A stretch of DNA of 16,251 bases. Source: JAUZQZ01 sp964492105. Its GTDB lineage: Bacteria; Pseudomonadota; Zetaproteobacteria; Mariprofundales; Mariprofundaceae. Every line of letters begins with the position of its first letter. The first letter of the stretch is position 1. Location of the stretch: assembly GCA_964492105.1 (NCBI GenBank), contig CAZBJB010000034.1, forward strand, positions 1-16,251, given 5' to 3'. Below are positions 7,435 to 14,591 of the stretch, in pieces. The translations under genes and the position numbers were made by a program. The notes beneath the pieces were generated by a model. The model saw only the letters and a list, made by a program, of their open reading frames with translations, had not been told where the DNA came from and searched no databases.

Positions 7435-7881
7435 TTGATTCAAACACTAAAAAAGCTTTGGAAAACACCGGTCGCCAGCCGTGCAGGTACTGGCGGCTAC
7501 GACATTACGCTGGCGGTTACGGCACTGATGGTTGAGGTGATGATGATGGATGGTCGGCTGGACGATGCCGAGTATAATGAGATCGTAGCCTCGTTACGAC
7601 AGCGTTTTGAACTGTCCGAAGCGGAAGCTAACAAACTGATTGATCGGGCAGAAAACGCGGCGGACAAGGCACACGATCTGTACCAGTTCACATCACGCAT
7701 CATTGAGGAATATCCGATTGAGAAACGCACATCCATCATCTGCGATCTGTGGCGCGTCGCCATGGCCGACGGGCATGTGGATGCTTATGAGGAACAGCTG
7801 ATACGCAAGATTGCTGACCTGATCGGCGTAGCGCATCGCCGGTTCATTGATGCCAAAATGACAGCGAGGGAGGACACCTGA
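7435..7881 (+). CDS. TerB-like protein (tellurite resistance TerB family)
   Basis: From the TTG at 7435 the protein has 148 residues. That start is preceded by GAGGAA (7422-7427) at a spacing of seven bases, a better site than that of the TTG at 7408. The protein is mostly helical, with two related halves. The first contains ALMVEVMMMDGRLDDAEYNE and the second contains LWRVAMADGHVDAYEEQLIR. The acidic A.(M)DG.(L/V)D..E motif repeated twice is the hallmark of the TerB fold, whose acidic patches bind metal in the Klebsiella protein. No signal peptide is seen, so it is cytoplasmic. No other ter genes are near, so a link to tellurite is unproven. Single-gene TerB-like proteins are common in proteobacteria and have no settled role. 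Confidence 0.85.
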   Translation: MIQTLKKLWKTPVASRAGTGGYDITLAVTALMVEVMMMDGRLDDAEYNEIVASLRQRFELSEAEANKLIDRAENAADKAHDLYQFTSRIIEEYPIEKRTSIICDLWRVAMADGHVDAYEEQLIRKIADLIGVAHRRFIDAKMTAREDT

Positions 7882-7945
7882 AGTGACCGACGCGCACGGT
7901 CATATCAAATGTGAAAAATCGTTCATTGGCCGGTGACGCTATCCC

Positions 7946-7974
7946 GGACGATTCATGAATAGTTCGGGCTAAAG
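7946..7974 (-). repeat. Solo left end of the dispersed repeat (copy F)
   Basis: The stretch contains ACGATTCATGAATAGT, a 16-nt palindrome with one mismatched pair, then TCGGGCTAAA. On the minus strand this reads as the start of the family, close to copy C (TAACCCGAACGACTCATGAA). The hairpin part is missing. It lies between the convergent ends of the terB-like gene and the DUF2065 gene. Confidence 0.6.
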
Positions 7975-8021
7975 GCAGACTATACCCTCCTCATCGGGCC
8001 AATGGGCGCAGGTGGATCCAT

Positions 8022-8050
8022 CATCAGCTGGCCGCATGGGCCAGCTGATG
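8022..8050. repeat. Perfect 12-bp hairpin between convergent genes
   Basis: CATCAGCTGGCC (8022-8033) and GGCCAGCTGATG (8039-8050) pair perfectly around the loop GCATG. It lies between the convergent terB-like and DUF2065 genes. Neither side has a clear T-run, so it is not a textbook terminator, though it could protect a transcript end or slow polymerase from either direction. Confidence 0.6.
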
Positions 8051-8076
8051 TGCTTCGATATGGATCAAATGATTGT

Positions 8077-8097
8077 AAAAAAACAGGATGAGCCCGC
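8077..8097 (-). terminator. Possible Rho-independent terminator after the hfl operon
   Basis: Directly after the DUF2065 stop the minus strand reads GCGGGCTCATCCTGTTTTTTT. A weak stem (CGGG with CCTG, one G-T pair) precedes seven T residues. The stem is short, so termination may be partial or may need the larger hairpin 30 bases further on. Confidence 0.4.
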
Positions 8098-8283
8098 TTA
8101 ATGCCTTACGAACCAGACCACCAGCCAGCCAATAGCGACCGCCGCAATACCCATCGCGCGCAGGACGAGAAGCGGCACATCGGGCAGTTGCCGCATCAGC
8201 GCAATCATTCTTCCCGGAAACAAGGTGTAGGCCGCACCTTCCAGCACCAGCACCAGACCCAGGGCCACCCACAAATCATTCAT
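8098..8283 (-). CDS. DUF2065 small membrane protein (YjeT-like)
   Basis: This 61-residue protein has two hydrophobic segments (about 4-20 and 39-58) separated by a short polar stretch with FPGRMIALMRQLPD. The pattern MNDLW.ALGLVLVLEG..Y..FPG is typical of the DUF2065 family, of which E. coli YjeT is a member. As in many gammaproteobacteria, it lies directly after hflC (30-base gap), so it is the third gene of the hflK operon. Its function is unknown; the conserved position suggests a role near the HflKC complex or simple co-transcription. The ribosome binding site is weak. Confidence 0.88.
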   Translation of the reverse strand: MNDLWVALGLVLVLEGAAYTLFPGRMIALMRQLPDVPLLVLRAMGIAAVAIGWLVVWFVRH

Positions 8284-8313
8284 GTCAACACCATTCCGGT
8301 GCTGCTGACTGGA

Positions 8314-9186
8314 TTATTTTCCAGAATGCTCGAAAAAATGAAAAAATTCCGTGTCAGGTGAAATCACCATCTTTGTCCCTTTACCAATCGAATCACGATA
8401 GGCCTGTAACGAACGCGTAAAGACGTAGAATTTCGGATCCTTCTCATATGCCCGCGCATAAATAAGGGTTGTCTTGGCATCGGCCTTACCTCGAATAATT
8501 TCGCTCTTCTTATACGCAGTGGCCAGCAGAATCCTGCGCTGCTTGTCAGCTTCGGCGCGAATCTCCTTGGCTGCCTCCGCACCTTGGGAACGATATTGCT
8601 TGGCAATACGCTGGCGTTCTGCTTTCATTCGTTTGAACACGGCAGCACTGTTTTCAGGCGGGAGATCGGCGCGCTTGATGCGAACATCCATGATACTGAT
8701 ACCCATATTTCGCACATTACTATTCGCTGTTCTGGTAATCGTACGCATCAATTTGGCCCGTAGCGTGGCATTTGCACCACCGGATACGATTTCAATCAGC
8801 GTGTGACGTCCCAACACGTTGCGTATCTTACTGCGAATGACATCCTCCATACGCGCGGCCACGCCGTCTTCATCGCGTGCCACCTGGTAGACTTTCAATG
8901 GATCATCAATGCGCCAGCGTGTATACGCGTCCACCAGAATCGTCTTCTTGTCCATGGTGATCACTTCATTAGGCGGTGCATCCTGAACCAGCAGACGACG
9001 ATCAAACCGGGTAACCGATTCCCACGGTAACTTAAAATGCAGGCCCGGCATCCGAACGACGCGTTTTGGATTGCCGAACTGCAACACCAACGCCTGCTGG
9101 CGCTGACTCACCGTGTAAGCACACGTGCTTGCAAGCAAACCGGCGAGTATCAGCGCAATCAATCCAAACGTCATCTTCGTACTCAT
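8314..9186 (-). CDS. hflC: HflC, subunit of the FtsH-modulating complex
   Basis: The 290-residue protein has a single N-terminal membrane anchor (about 7-25) and a periplasmic SPFH/prohibitin domain. The beginning QRQQALVLQFGNPKRVV and the segment PGLHFKLPWESVTRFDRR are typical of HflC. A long helical part follows (QGAEAAKEIRAEADKQRRIL), then KFYVFTRSLQAYRDSI near the end. With HflK it forms a large membrane assembly around the FtsH protease and restrains its action on membrane proteins. The start codon overlaps the hflK stop by four bases (ATGA), so the two are translationally coupled. A GAGGTG site precedes the start. Confidence 0.96.
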   Translation of the reverse strand: MSTKMTFGLIALILAGLLASTCAYTVSQRQQALVLQFGNPKRVVRMPGLHFKLPWESVTRFDRRLLVQDAPPNEVITMDKKTILVDAYTRWRIDDPLKVYQVARDEDGVAARMEDVIRSKIRNVLGRHTLIEIVSGGANATLRAKLMRTITRTANSNVRNMGISIMDVRIKRADLPPENSAAVFKRMKAERQRIAKQYRSQGAEAAKEIRAEADKQRRILLATAYKKSEIIRGKADAKTTLIYARAYEKDPKFYVFTRSLQAYRDSIGKGTKMVISPDTEFFHFFEHSGK

Positions 9187-10265
9187 GGCTTCACCTCTAC
9201 CTTGCCGCGCATGCTGTCCAGAGGCAAATAAGGCAATACCCGCCCAGCTACGGACTTATCAATGATGATCTTGTCCACCTTGGAGAGGACATCTTGCATT
9301 GCCTCAAGATACAGACGTTTCCTGGTGACATCAGGTGCCGTGCGATAAGCATCCAGCAAGCTGAGAAAACGTTTGGATTCGCCCTGAGCCCGATCCACGA
9401 CCGCAACGGCATAACCCTCTGCATCCAGAACGGTTTTCTTGGCTTCGCCCCTCGCTTTCGGGATGATATCGTTGGCATAAGCCTCGGCGACATTCTTGGC
9501 ACGCGCTTTATCCTCACGCGCACTGGCCACATCCTTGAATTCCTTGATCACGCGTTCCGGTGGCTGCGCGTTGTGTAGCTTCACCGCAGTAATCAGGATA
9601 CCCGATCTGTAGCTATTTAAAATGGATTGAACCAACTTTTCCACCTCCACTTCTACCTCTGCTTTCCCGGTCGTCAACACATCATCAATCATGGTGCGCC
9701 CGATCACTTCACGAATGGCGGATTCGGCCGCATCCCGCACCGCCTTGGTAATATGTGCGATATTAAATGCATATTCGGATATATCCTTGACCTTGTATTG
9801 CACGATGAAGGAGACATTGACGATATTTTCGTCCTTGGTCAGCATCAGTGCTTCCTGATCAATTGTACGGACACGCCCTCCCGGCAGGGTGCGAAAACCA
9901 ACCTCCAGTCGCTGTACGCGGGTTACCGGTATCTTTTCCACCGATTCAACAGGATAGGGTAAATGCCAGTTCAGACCCGGACCTTCGATGGCCACGAACT
10001 TGCCGAACTGCAACACCACGGCCTCTTCATCCGCCGCCACAACATAAATACCGGAGGCCACCCATAACAGCAGCGCGATGATCACCACGCCCATGATGAC
10101 GCCCTTGCTCGGCCCTGTTATGCCACCCCCCCCGCTACCTCCGCCGCCGAATATACCGGCGAAGCGCTGTTGCAAACGGCGAATCAGCTCATCCAGGTCA
10201 GGAGGCTGTTGGCCGGGCTTGCTCCCCCATGGATTATTCTGCGGATTCTGATCATTCCCAGGCAT
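9183..10265 (-). CDS. hflK: HflK, subunit of the FtsH-modulating complex
   Basis: The 360-residue protein starts at the ATG at 10265, with a clear GGAGGT site; an in-frame TTG lies just before. The N-terminus is polar and contains NNPWG, DLDELIRRLQ and a Gly-rich stretch (GGGGSGGGG), all typical of HflK. One membrane segment follows (about 56-76). The SPFH domain begins at EAVVLQFGKFVAIEGPGLNW. Later come the helical part (KARGEAKKTVLDAEGYAVAV) and RKRLYLEAMQDVLSKVDKII. It is the first gene of hflK-hflC-DUF2065. In E. coli this operon lies after hfq and hflX and before purA-region genes; here hflK is instead divergent from an lptG-type gene, with 163 bases between. Confidence 0.96.
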   Translation of the reverse strand: MPGNDQNPQNNPWGSKPGQQPPDLDELIRRLQQRFAGIFGGGGSGGGGITGPSKGVIMGVVIIALLLWVASGIYVVAADEEAVVLQFGKFVAIEGPGLNWHLPYPVESVEKIPVTRVQRLEVGFRTLPGGRVRTIDQEALMLTKDENIVNVSFIVQYKVKDISEYAFNIAHITKAVRDAAESAIREVIGRTMIDDVLTTGKAEVEVEVEKLVQSILNSYRSGILITAVKLHNAQPPERVIKEFKDVASAREDKARAKNVAEAYANDIIPKARGEAKKTVLDAEGYAVAVVDRAQGESKRFLSLLDAYRTAPDVTRKRLYLEAMQDVLSKVDKIIIDKSVAGRVLPYLPLDSMRGKVEVKP

Positions 10266-10428
10266 CAAATACCTCCAAATACAACGCGTTTACTTGTGCG
10301 GCGCAGTGTATCACCGCGGAATCTGTATGCACGTATTAATGCGCGGCCAGTTCCAGTTCATCGCAAGAAAAATCACAAGCTGTTAGTCTCCGGTGATGTT
10401 CATGCCGTCTGTCGAAGCCTGCTGACCC

Positions 10429-11496
10429 ATGCCCACTTTGTTTCGCTGGATCTTCCTTGGCTGTTTGGGGCGCGTCACCGTCACGCTGACCACCCTGCTG
10501 GCCATCTTTATGATTGCCGAATCCTTCGATAAAGCCCGTTATCTGGGTCATGGACTGACGCCCGGCTTGATGATTGAATATCTGTTACTCAAAATCCCAT
10601 TCATGATGAGTGAATTCATGCCTGCAATTCTGTTACTTGCAGCCAGTATTTTCATCGCTGAACTCTCCCACAATCACGAACTGGTGGCTCTGCGGGCGGC
10701 GGGCCTTGGCATCAACAAGATTATCACGCCACTGCTGGCCGTAGCCGTGCTTGCTGCAGGGATTACATTCAGTCTCGGTGAGTGGGTCACCCCCATCACC
10801 AACCAGCGGCTTGATCTTATTGACCGGGTGAATATCCATCACCAACAGGATGTGCGCCACGGCATCCAATGGTTAAAGGATGGACATCGCTTCTTTCGTC
10901 TGCAACCGCTGGGTGAACAGTATGGTATGCCGCAGTTCCGCCTGGTCATGCTGAAAACCGATGATGCCGGTCACTGGAAGGAGCGTGTGGATGCCGCGCG
11001 CGCTTCATACATCCATGGCATCTGGTCGCTTACAGATGTCGATATTAGTCACCCTAAACAAGACGGAATGTCCTTGAAGCACCTGGATCACCTGCAACTG
11101 GTGTCGGATACGGGGCCGGGCACGGCCGATCCGCCCAGCCCACGCCATATGCGTTTCCTGGAACTGATGCACTATGCAAGGAGCCTGGAACAGGCCGGTC
11201 TCGCCTCAGCGAAATTCCGTTTCTCCATGCAACGAAAACTGGCCGTGCCTGCATTGTGTCTGGTCATGGTATTGCTGGCCGTCACACTGTGCATGCATAC
11301 GGATAACCGCGGCGGGAAGGCTTCATGGGGGATTGCAGCCGCCATTGGCCTGGGGCTTGGTTCTTATGTCGTAGGTTCCGCAGCTCAGATCAGCGCCGTA
11401 GCAACATACCTGCCTCCCGGATTTGCCGCATGGTTGCCCGACATCATTGCCGCGGGTTTCACGGGGTTTTTACTCTTGTATCAGGAAGGGTACTAA
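10429..11496 (+). CDS. lptG: LptF/LptG-type permease, probably LptG
   Basis: The 355-residue protein has three membrane segments at the N-terminus (about 8-28, 52-74, 95-118) and three at the C-terminus (about 268-286, 300-320, 332-352), with a periplasmic domain between. This is the layout of LptF and LptG, the permease pair that, with the LptB ATPase, drives lipopolysaccharide transport to the outer membrane. Family signals include ELSHNHELVALRAAGLGINK and FRFSMQRKLAVPALCLVMVL. The start is fixed by an in-frame stop two codons upstream. LptF usually precedes LptG in one operon; here no lptF is adjacent, so the assignment to G rather than F is tentative. The stop codon TAA belongs to dispersed repeat copy C. 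Confidence 0.8.
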   Translation: MPTLFRWIFLGCLGRVTVTLTTLLAIFMIAESFDKARYLGHGLTPGLMIEYLLLKIPFMMSEFMPAILLLAASIFIAELSHNHELVALRAAGLGINKIITPLLAVAVLAAGITFSLGEWVTPITNQRLDLIDRVNIHHQQDVRHGIQWLKDGHRFFRLQPLGEQYGMPQFRLVMLKTDDAGHWKERVDAARASYIHGIWSLTDVDISHPKQDGMSLKHLDHLQLVSDTGPGTADPPSPRHMRFLELMHYARSLEQAGLASAKFRFSMQRKLAVPALCLVMVLLAVTLCMHTDNRGGKASWGIAAAIGLGLGSYVVGSAAQISAVATYLPPGFAAWLPDIIAAGFTGFLLLYQEGY

Positions 11497-11660
11497 CCCG
11501 AACGACTCATGAATCGTCGTGATCATTACGCCTGCCTGCGCGTGCCGCACGCAGACAGGCGGGGCTTTTGTTCGCAACGGATTCCGAGGGAGGCGTGCGC
11601 AGCCGCGCATATGGTCAACCGATGCGGAATTCGCTGCAAACGAAGGAGCAAGCAAGGGCG
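11492..11660 (+). repeat. Dispersed hairpin repeat, copy C
   Basis: This copy starts with TAACCCGAACGACTCATGAA, whose TAA is the stop codon of the permease gene. The 31-nt hairpin (11530-11560) has eleven paired positions with two mismatches and is followed by GGGGCTTTTGTT, so it could terminate transcription of the upstream gene. Similarity to copy A runs on to about 11655. The minus strand is open from 11655 to 11470 (61 codons, TTG start) and reads NPLRTKAPPVCVRHAQAG, nearly the same peptide as copies A and D. Confidence 0.85.
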
Positions 11661-11663
11661 GGA

Positions 11664-12437
11664 CTAGGCTGCCGAGGCAAGAACCTGTATGAATTCCTCA
11701 TGCAGCACCGGATTGGCCGCCAGCACATCCCCTTTCTTCAAATTTACGCGGCTCCCATCCAGCCCCGTTACGATACCGCCCGCTTCCTGCACCAGCAGAA
11801 TGCCAGCCGCAATGTCCCATGATCTCAGGCCTGCTTCCCAATAAGCATCCAGCCGTCCCGCCGCTACATAGGCCAAATCCAGCGCTGCCGAACCACCGCG
11901 CCGATAGCCACTTACCTCCCGCATACATGATTCCATACGTTTTTGAAAAACCGGTAGCTGCTCTCGCCTGTAAGGTGGCAGGCCCGAGGCAAAGATGGCA
12001 TCGGTCAGCTTTGTACCCGAATCCACACGCAAGCGGTGACGATTGAGGAAAGCTCCATTCCCATTCTGGGCTTCAAAGGTCTCATTACGCATGGGGTCAT
12101 GCACCACGGCCAGCAGTGGCTTGCCCTGTTTCCATGCCGCAATTGATACGGCAAAATGTGGATAACCATGGATAAAATTGGTTGTCCCGTCCAACGGATC
12201 AATATGCCATTGTATATCCGCATCAGGATTCCTTCTTCCGGATTCCTCGGCGACAATACCATGTGTGGGGTAGTGCTGGCGAATTTCGTGGATAATCAGG
12301 GATTCGGACTTGCGATCCGCTTCGGTGACATAATCGCGATCCTGCTTTTCTTCCACCCGCAATCCATCCCGTTCATCAAACATCCGTACCAGCACATCTC
12401 CCGCGCGCCGGGCCGCGCGTACAGCTACATATAGCAA
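11664..12437 (-). CDS. suhB: Inositol monophosphatase family protein (SuhB-type)
   Basis: The 257-residue protein is a full-length member of the lithium-sensitive, magnesium-dependent phosphatase family. The metal-binding motifs are all present: E64-E65 in IVAEES, D80 and D83 in IDPLDGTTNFIHG, and D208 in SWDIAAG. DYVTEADRKSE near residue 40 is also typical. Such enzymes dephosphorylate inositol phosphates; in E. coli SuhB also helps processing of ribosomal RNA. No ATG is in frame near the family start, so the TTG at 12437 with GGAG seven bases upstream is used. The gene stands alone between two inverted copies of the dispersed repeat (C and D). The closest role of a SuhB homologue cannot be settled from sequence alone. 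Confidence 0.9.
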   Translation of the reverse strand: MLYVAVRAARRAGDVLVRMFDERDGLRVEEKQDRDYVTEADRKSESLIIHEIRQHYPTHGIVAEESGRRNPDADIQWHIDPLDGTTNFIHGYPHFAVSIAAWKQGKPLLAVVHDPMRNETFEAQNGNGAFLNRHRLRVDSGTKLTDAIFASGLPPYRREQLPVFQKRMESCMREVSGYRRGGSAALDLAYVAAGRLDAYWEAGLRSWDIAAGILLVQEAGGIVTGLDGSRVNLKKGDVLAANPVLHEEFIQVLASAA

Positions 12438-12496
12438 GGCATTTCTCCAGTATGGCTAAGGACTGACGGATTCTAGCCCGCATAATTCACAAATGC

Positions 12497-12620
12497 TACC
12501 GCACCGCGGCTTCGAACACCCTCCCCGACAATCCGTTGCGAACAAAAGCCAGGCCTGTCTGCATGCGGCACGCACAGGCAGGCGTCATCACGACGATTCA
12601 TGAATAGTGCAGGTTAAGAG
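12497..12620 (-). repeat. Dispersed hairpin repeat, copy D
   Basis: On the minus strand it begins TTAACCTGCACTATTCATGA and carries the 31-nt hairpin at 12553-12583, then TGGCTTTTGTTCGCAACGG. It lies seven bases after the stop codon of the aldolase/dehydrogenase gene and points the same way. The stop itself sits in a second TTAACC-like motif (TTTAACCCGG on that strand). With copy C it forms an inverted pair around suhB. The plus strand is open through the copy and ends TTIHE-stop. Confidence 0.85.
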
Positions 12621-12626
12621 TCCGGG

Positions 12627-14591
12627 TTAAATCACCCGCGCATTGCCACCATCCACGGGCAGTTGCGTTCCCGTGGTACAGGCAAACAGCGGACCTGCCA
12701 TGAGCGAAGCCAATTCAGCCACATGCCGCGACGTTACTTCTACCCCCAGCACATTATCGGTTTTGTATTCCGTCACGCTCAAGCCGTAATGTGCCGCGCG
12801 GCTGGCAAGCACGTCATCCGTCCATATCGCCGTATCAAATACGGCATTCGGATGCAGCATGTTGACCCGGATGCCCTGCCCGGCCATTTCCAGCGCCGCC
12901 ACGCGGCCTAACTGCGTCAGCCCCGCCTTGGCAACGGAATAGGCCGCCGCGCCCGGCCCCGGCGCCGGTACATTTTTGGAGGCGATGATGACAATGGCCG
13001 GATCAATGCCCAGCGCCAGATATGGCTGACAAAAAGAAAGCAATCGCTGATGACTGGTCAGATTGACCGCCATGCTTTTATCCCATGAAACCGTGTCCAT
13101 TTCGGCAATATAATTGTCGGGGGGGAAGATGCCCGCATTGGAAATCACGATATCCAGCCCACCGAAACATCGTGTCGCCTCATCCACGGCAAGCTGCAAT
13201 CCCTTGTCATCTGTGACGTCACAGACCAGGCCCATGCAATCGTCTGTATTGAATATTTCGTGTACAAGCGGATTCATGTCCAGCGCCACCACGGCCGCCC
13301 CCTGCTTCCGAAGCACGTGGACACAAGCCTTGCCGATACCGCTGGCCGCCCCGGTCACCAGCGCCACCTTGCCCTGATGCGACGGCACGCGGTTGCTTTT
13401 GTTCAATTTGGCCTGCTCCAGTTCCCAATACTCAATATCAAACAAATCCTTTTCACTTATCGGCGTCCAGCCACCCATTGCTTCGGCGCGCCGCACGGCG
13501 GGCCGTGTATGCGCCGCGATATCGGCCACAATTCCGGCATCCTTTACGCTGTGTCCGAAACTGATACATCCATACCCCGGCCACACGGCCCAGCGCGGCG
13601 CGGCGTCCAGGCAGGTCAGCGCGGCAGTGGCGTGCTGACCAAAATATGCCCGGTAGTTTCCGGCAAACGTATTCACGGCCACTTCAGCATCATCGCCAAC
13701 CACCAACGGTGCGGGTTTGGTTCGAATCACATGGTCAGGTGTCAGCGTTCCACCCTGAACGGCCTCAACAGCAGTCGCATCCAGTGAAAAGGATACCGCT
13801 TCGTCGCCCGCATCCAGTCGAGCCACCATGGCCTCACCCTGCGCCTTGCAGACAGCCCGGCGCAACCGCGCCAGTCCGATCAGGTTTTTCCTGGTGGTGA
13901 CGGATCCCGTTTGAACCGGGGCATGCTTATCCAGATAATCCTCCGCCCCGGAAACCAGCCGGATCATATGTTCGTAGCTCTCCCGTGCATCATCAGCAAA
14001 CGTAAAAATGCCATGATGCAGCAGTACCATGCCTTCCATCTGACGCCAATCCACGTTCCGCGTCCATTCATGAATCGTTTTCGCCAGCATAAAACCGGGC
14101 ATCACATAGGGAATCACCAATACGCGATCGCCGTATAAATCCCGAATACGCGATTCACCTTCTGGCGTGTTGGAGATCGTGACCACTGCATCGGCATGGG
14201 TATGATCTACATAGGTCAATGGAATCAGGGCATGCAAAATCGCTTCCACCGAGGGGGTGGGCGCGGACGGATCGAGCATGGATGATCGCTGTGCCCTGAC
14301 CATGTCCGTGTCGTTCAATGTTGGCAACTCGGCCAGGCGGCGCAAGGCATCCAACCGTACCGGCGCGAAATCGCCGGTTTCGATCGTCGCCAGATCCCGG
14401 CCACTGCCTTTCACGTACAATGTGTCGATATCATCGCCCAATACGTCGCGAACAATCGTCTTGACCGACGTATTGCCGCCGCCATGCAGAACCAGTGACG
14501 GCTCGCGCCCCAGCAGCCGCGAGGTATACGCCCGCAGGCTCAGTGGATCGGAATATAGCGCTGCTTCATCGTCACGCCATAGGCTTTTCAT
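12627..14591 (-). CDS. Bifunctional class II aldolase / short-chain dehydrogenase
   Basis: The 654-residue protein joins two domains. Residues about 15-260 are a class II (zinc) aldolase/epimerase domain with LHGGGNTSVK, the metal-binding DHTHAD (129-134) and HHG (192-194). Residues about 405-654 are a short-chain dehydrogenase with the nucleotide-binding TGAASGIG (413-420), NAG in SNAGIFPP, and the catalytic S538, Y551 and K555. This is the architecture of RhaD-like rhamnulose-1-phosphate aldolase/alcohol dehydrogenases, which cleave a sugar phosphate and oxidise the aldehyde. No rhamnose isomerase or kinase gene is nearby, so the substrate is not known. The start overlaps the ftsY stop by four bases (ATGA) and has an AGGGG site, so it is translated together with ftsY, an unexpected pairing. 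Confidence 0.9.
   Translation of the reverse strand: MKSLWRDDEAALYSDPLSLRAYTSRLLGREPSLVLHGGGNTSVKTIVRDVLGDDIDTLYVKGSGRDLATIETGDFAPVRLDALRRLAELPTLNDTDMVRAQRSSMLDPSAPTPSVEAILHALIPLTYVDHTHADAVVTISNTPEGESRIRDLYGDRVLVIPYVMPGFMLAKTIHEWTRNVDWRQMEGMVLLHHGIFTFADDARESYEHMIRLVSGAEDYLDKHAPVQTGSVTTRKNLIGLARLRRAVCKAQGEAMVARLDAGDEAVSFSLDATAVEAVQGGTLTPDHVIRTKPAPLVVGDDAEVAVNTFAGNYRAYFGQHATAALTCLDAAPRWAVWPGYGCISFGHSVKDAGIVADIAAHTRPAVRRAEAMGGWTPISEKDLFDIEYWELEQAKLNKSNRVPSHQGKVALVTGAASGIGKACVHVLRKQGAAVVALDMNPLVHEIFNTDDCMGLVCDVTDDKGLQLAVDEATRCFGGLDIVISNAGIFPPDNYIAEMDTVSWDKSMAVNLTSHQRLLSFCQPYLALGIDPAIVIIASKNVPAPGPGAAAYSVAKAGLTQLGRVAALEMAGQGIRVNMLHPNAVFDTAIWTDDVLASRAAHYGLSVTEYKTDNVLGVEVTSRHVAELASLMAGPLFACTTGTQLPVDGGNARVI

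Noticed and set aside
8024..8272. Minus-strand frame of 82 residues overlapping the DUF2065 gene
   Set aside because: It is in another frame of the same strand; the DUF2065 product has the family pattern and the expected position after hflC.
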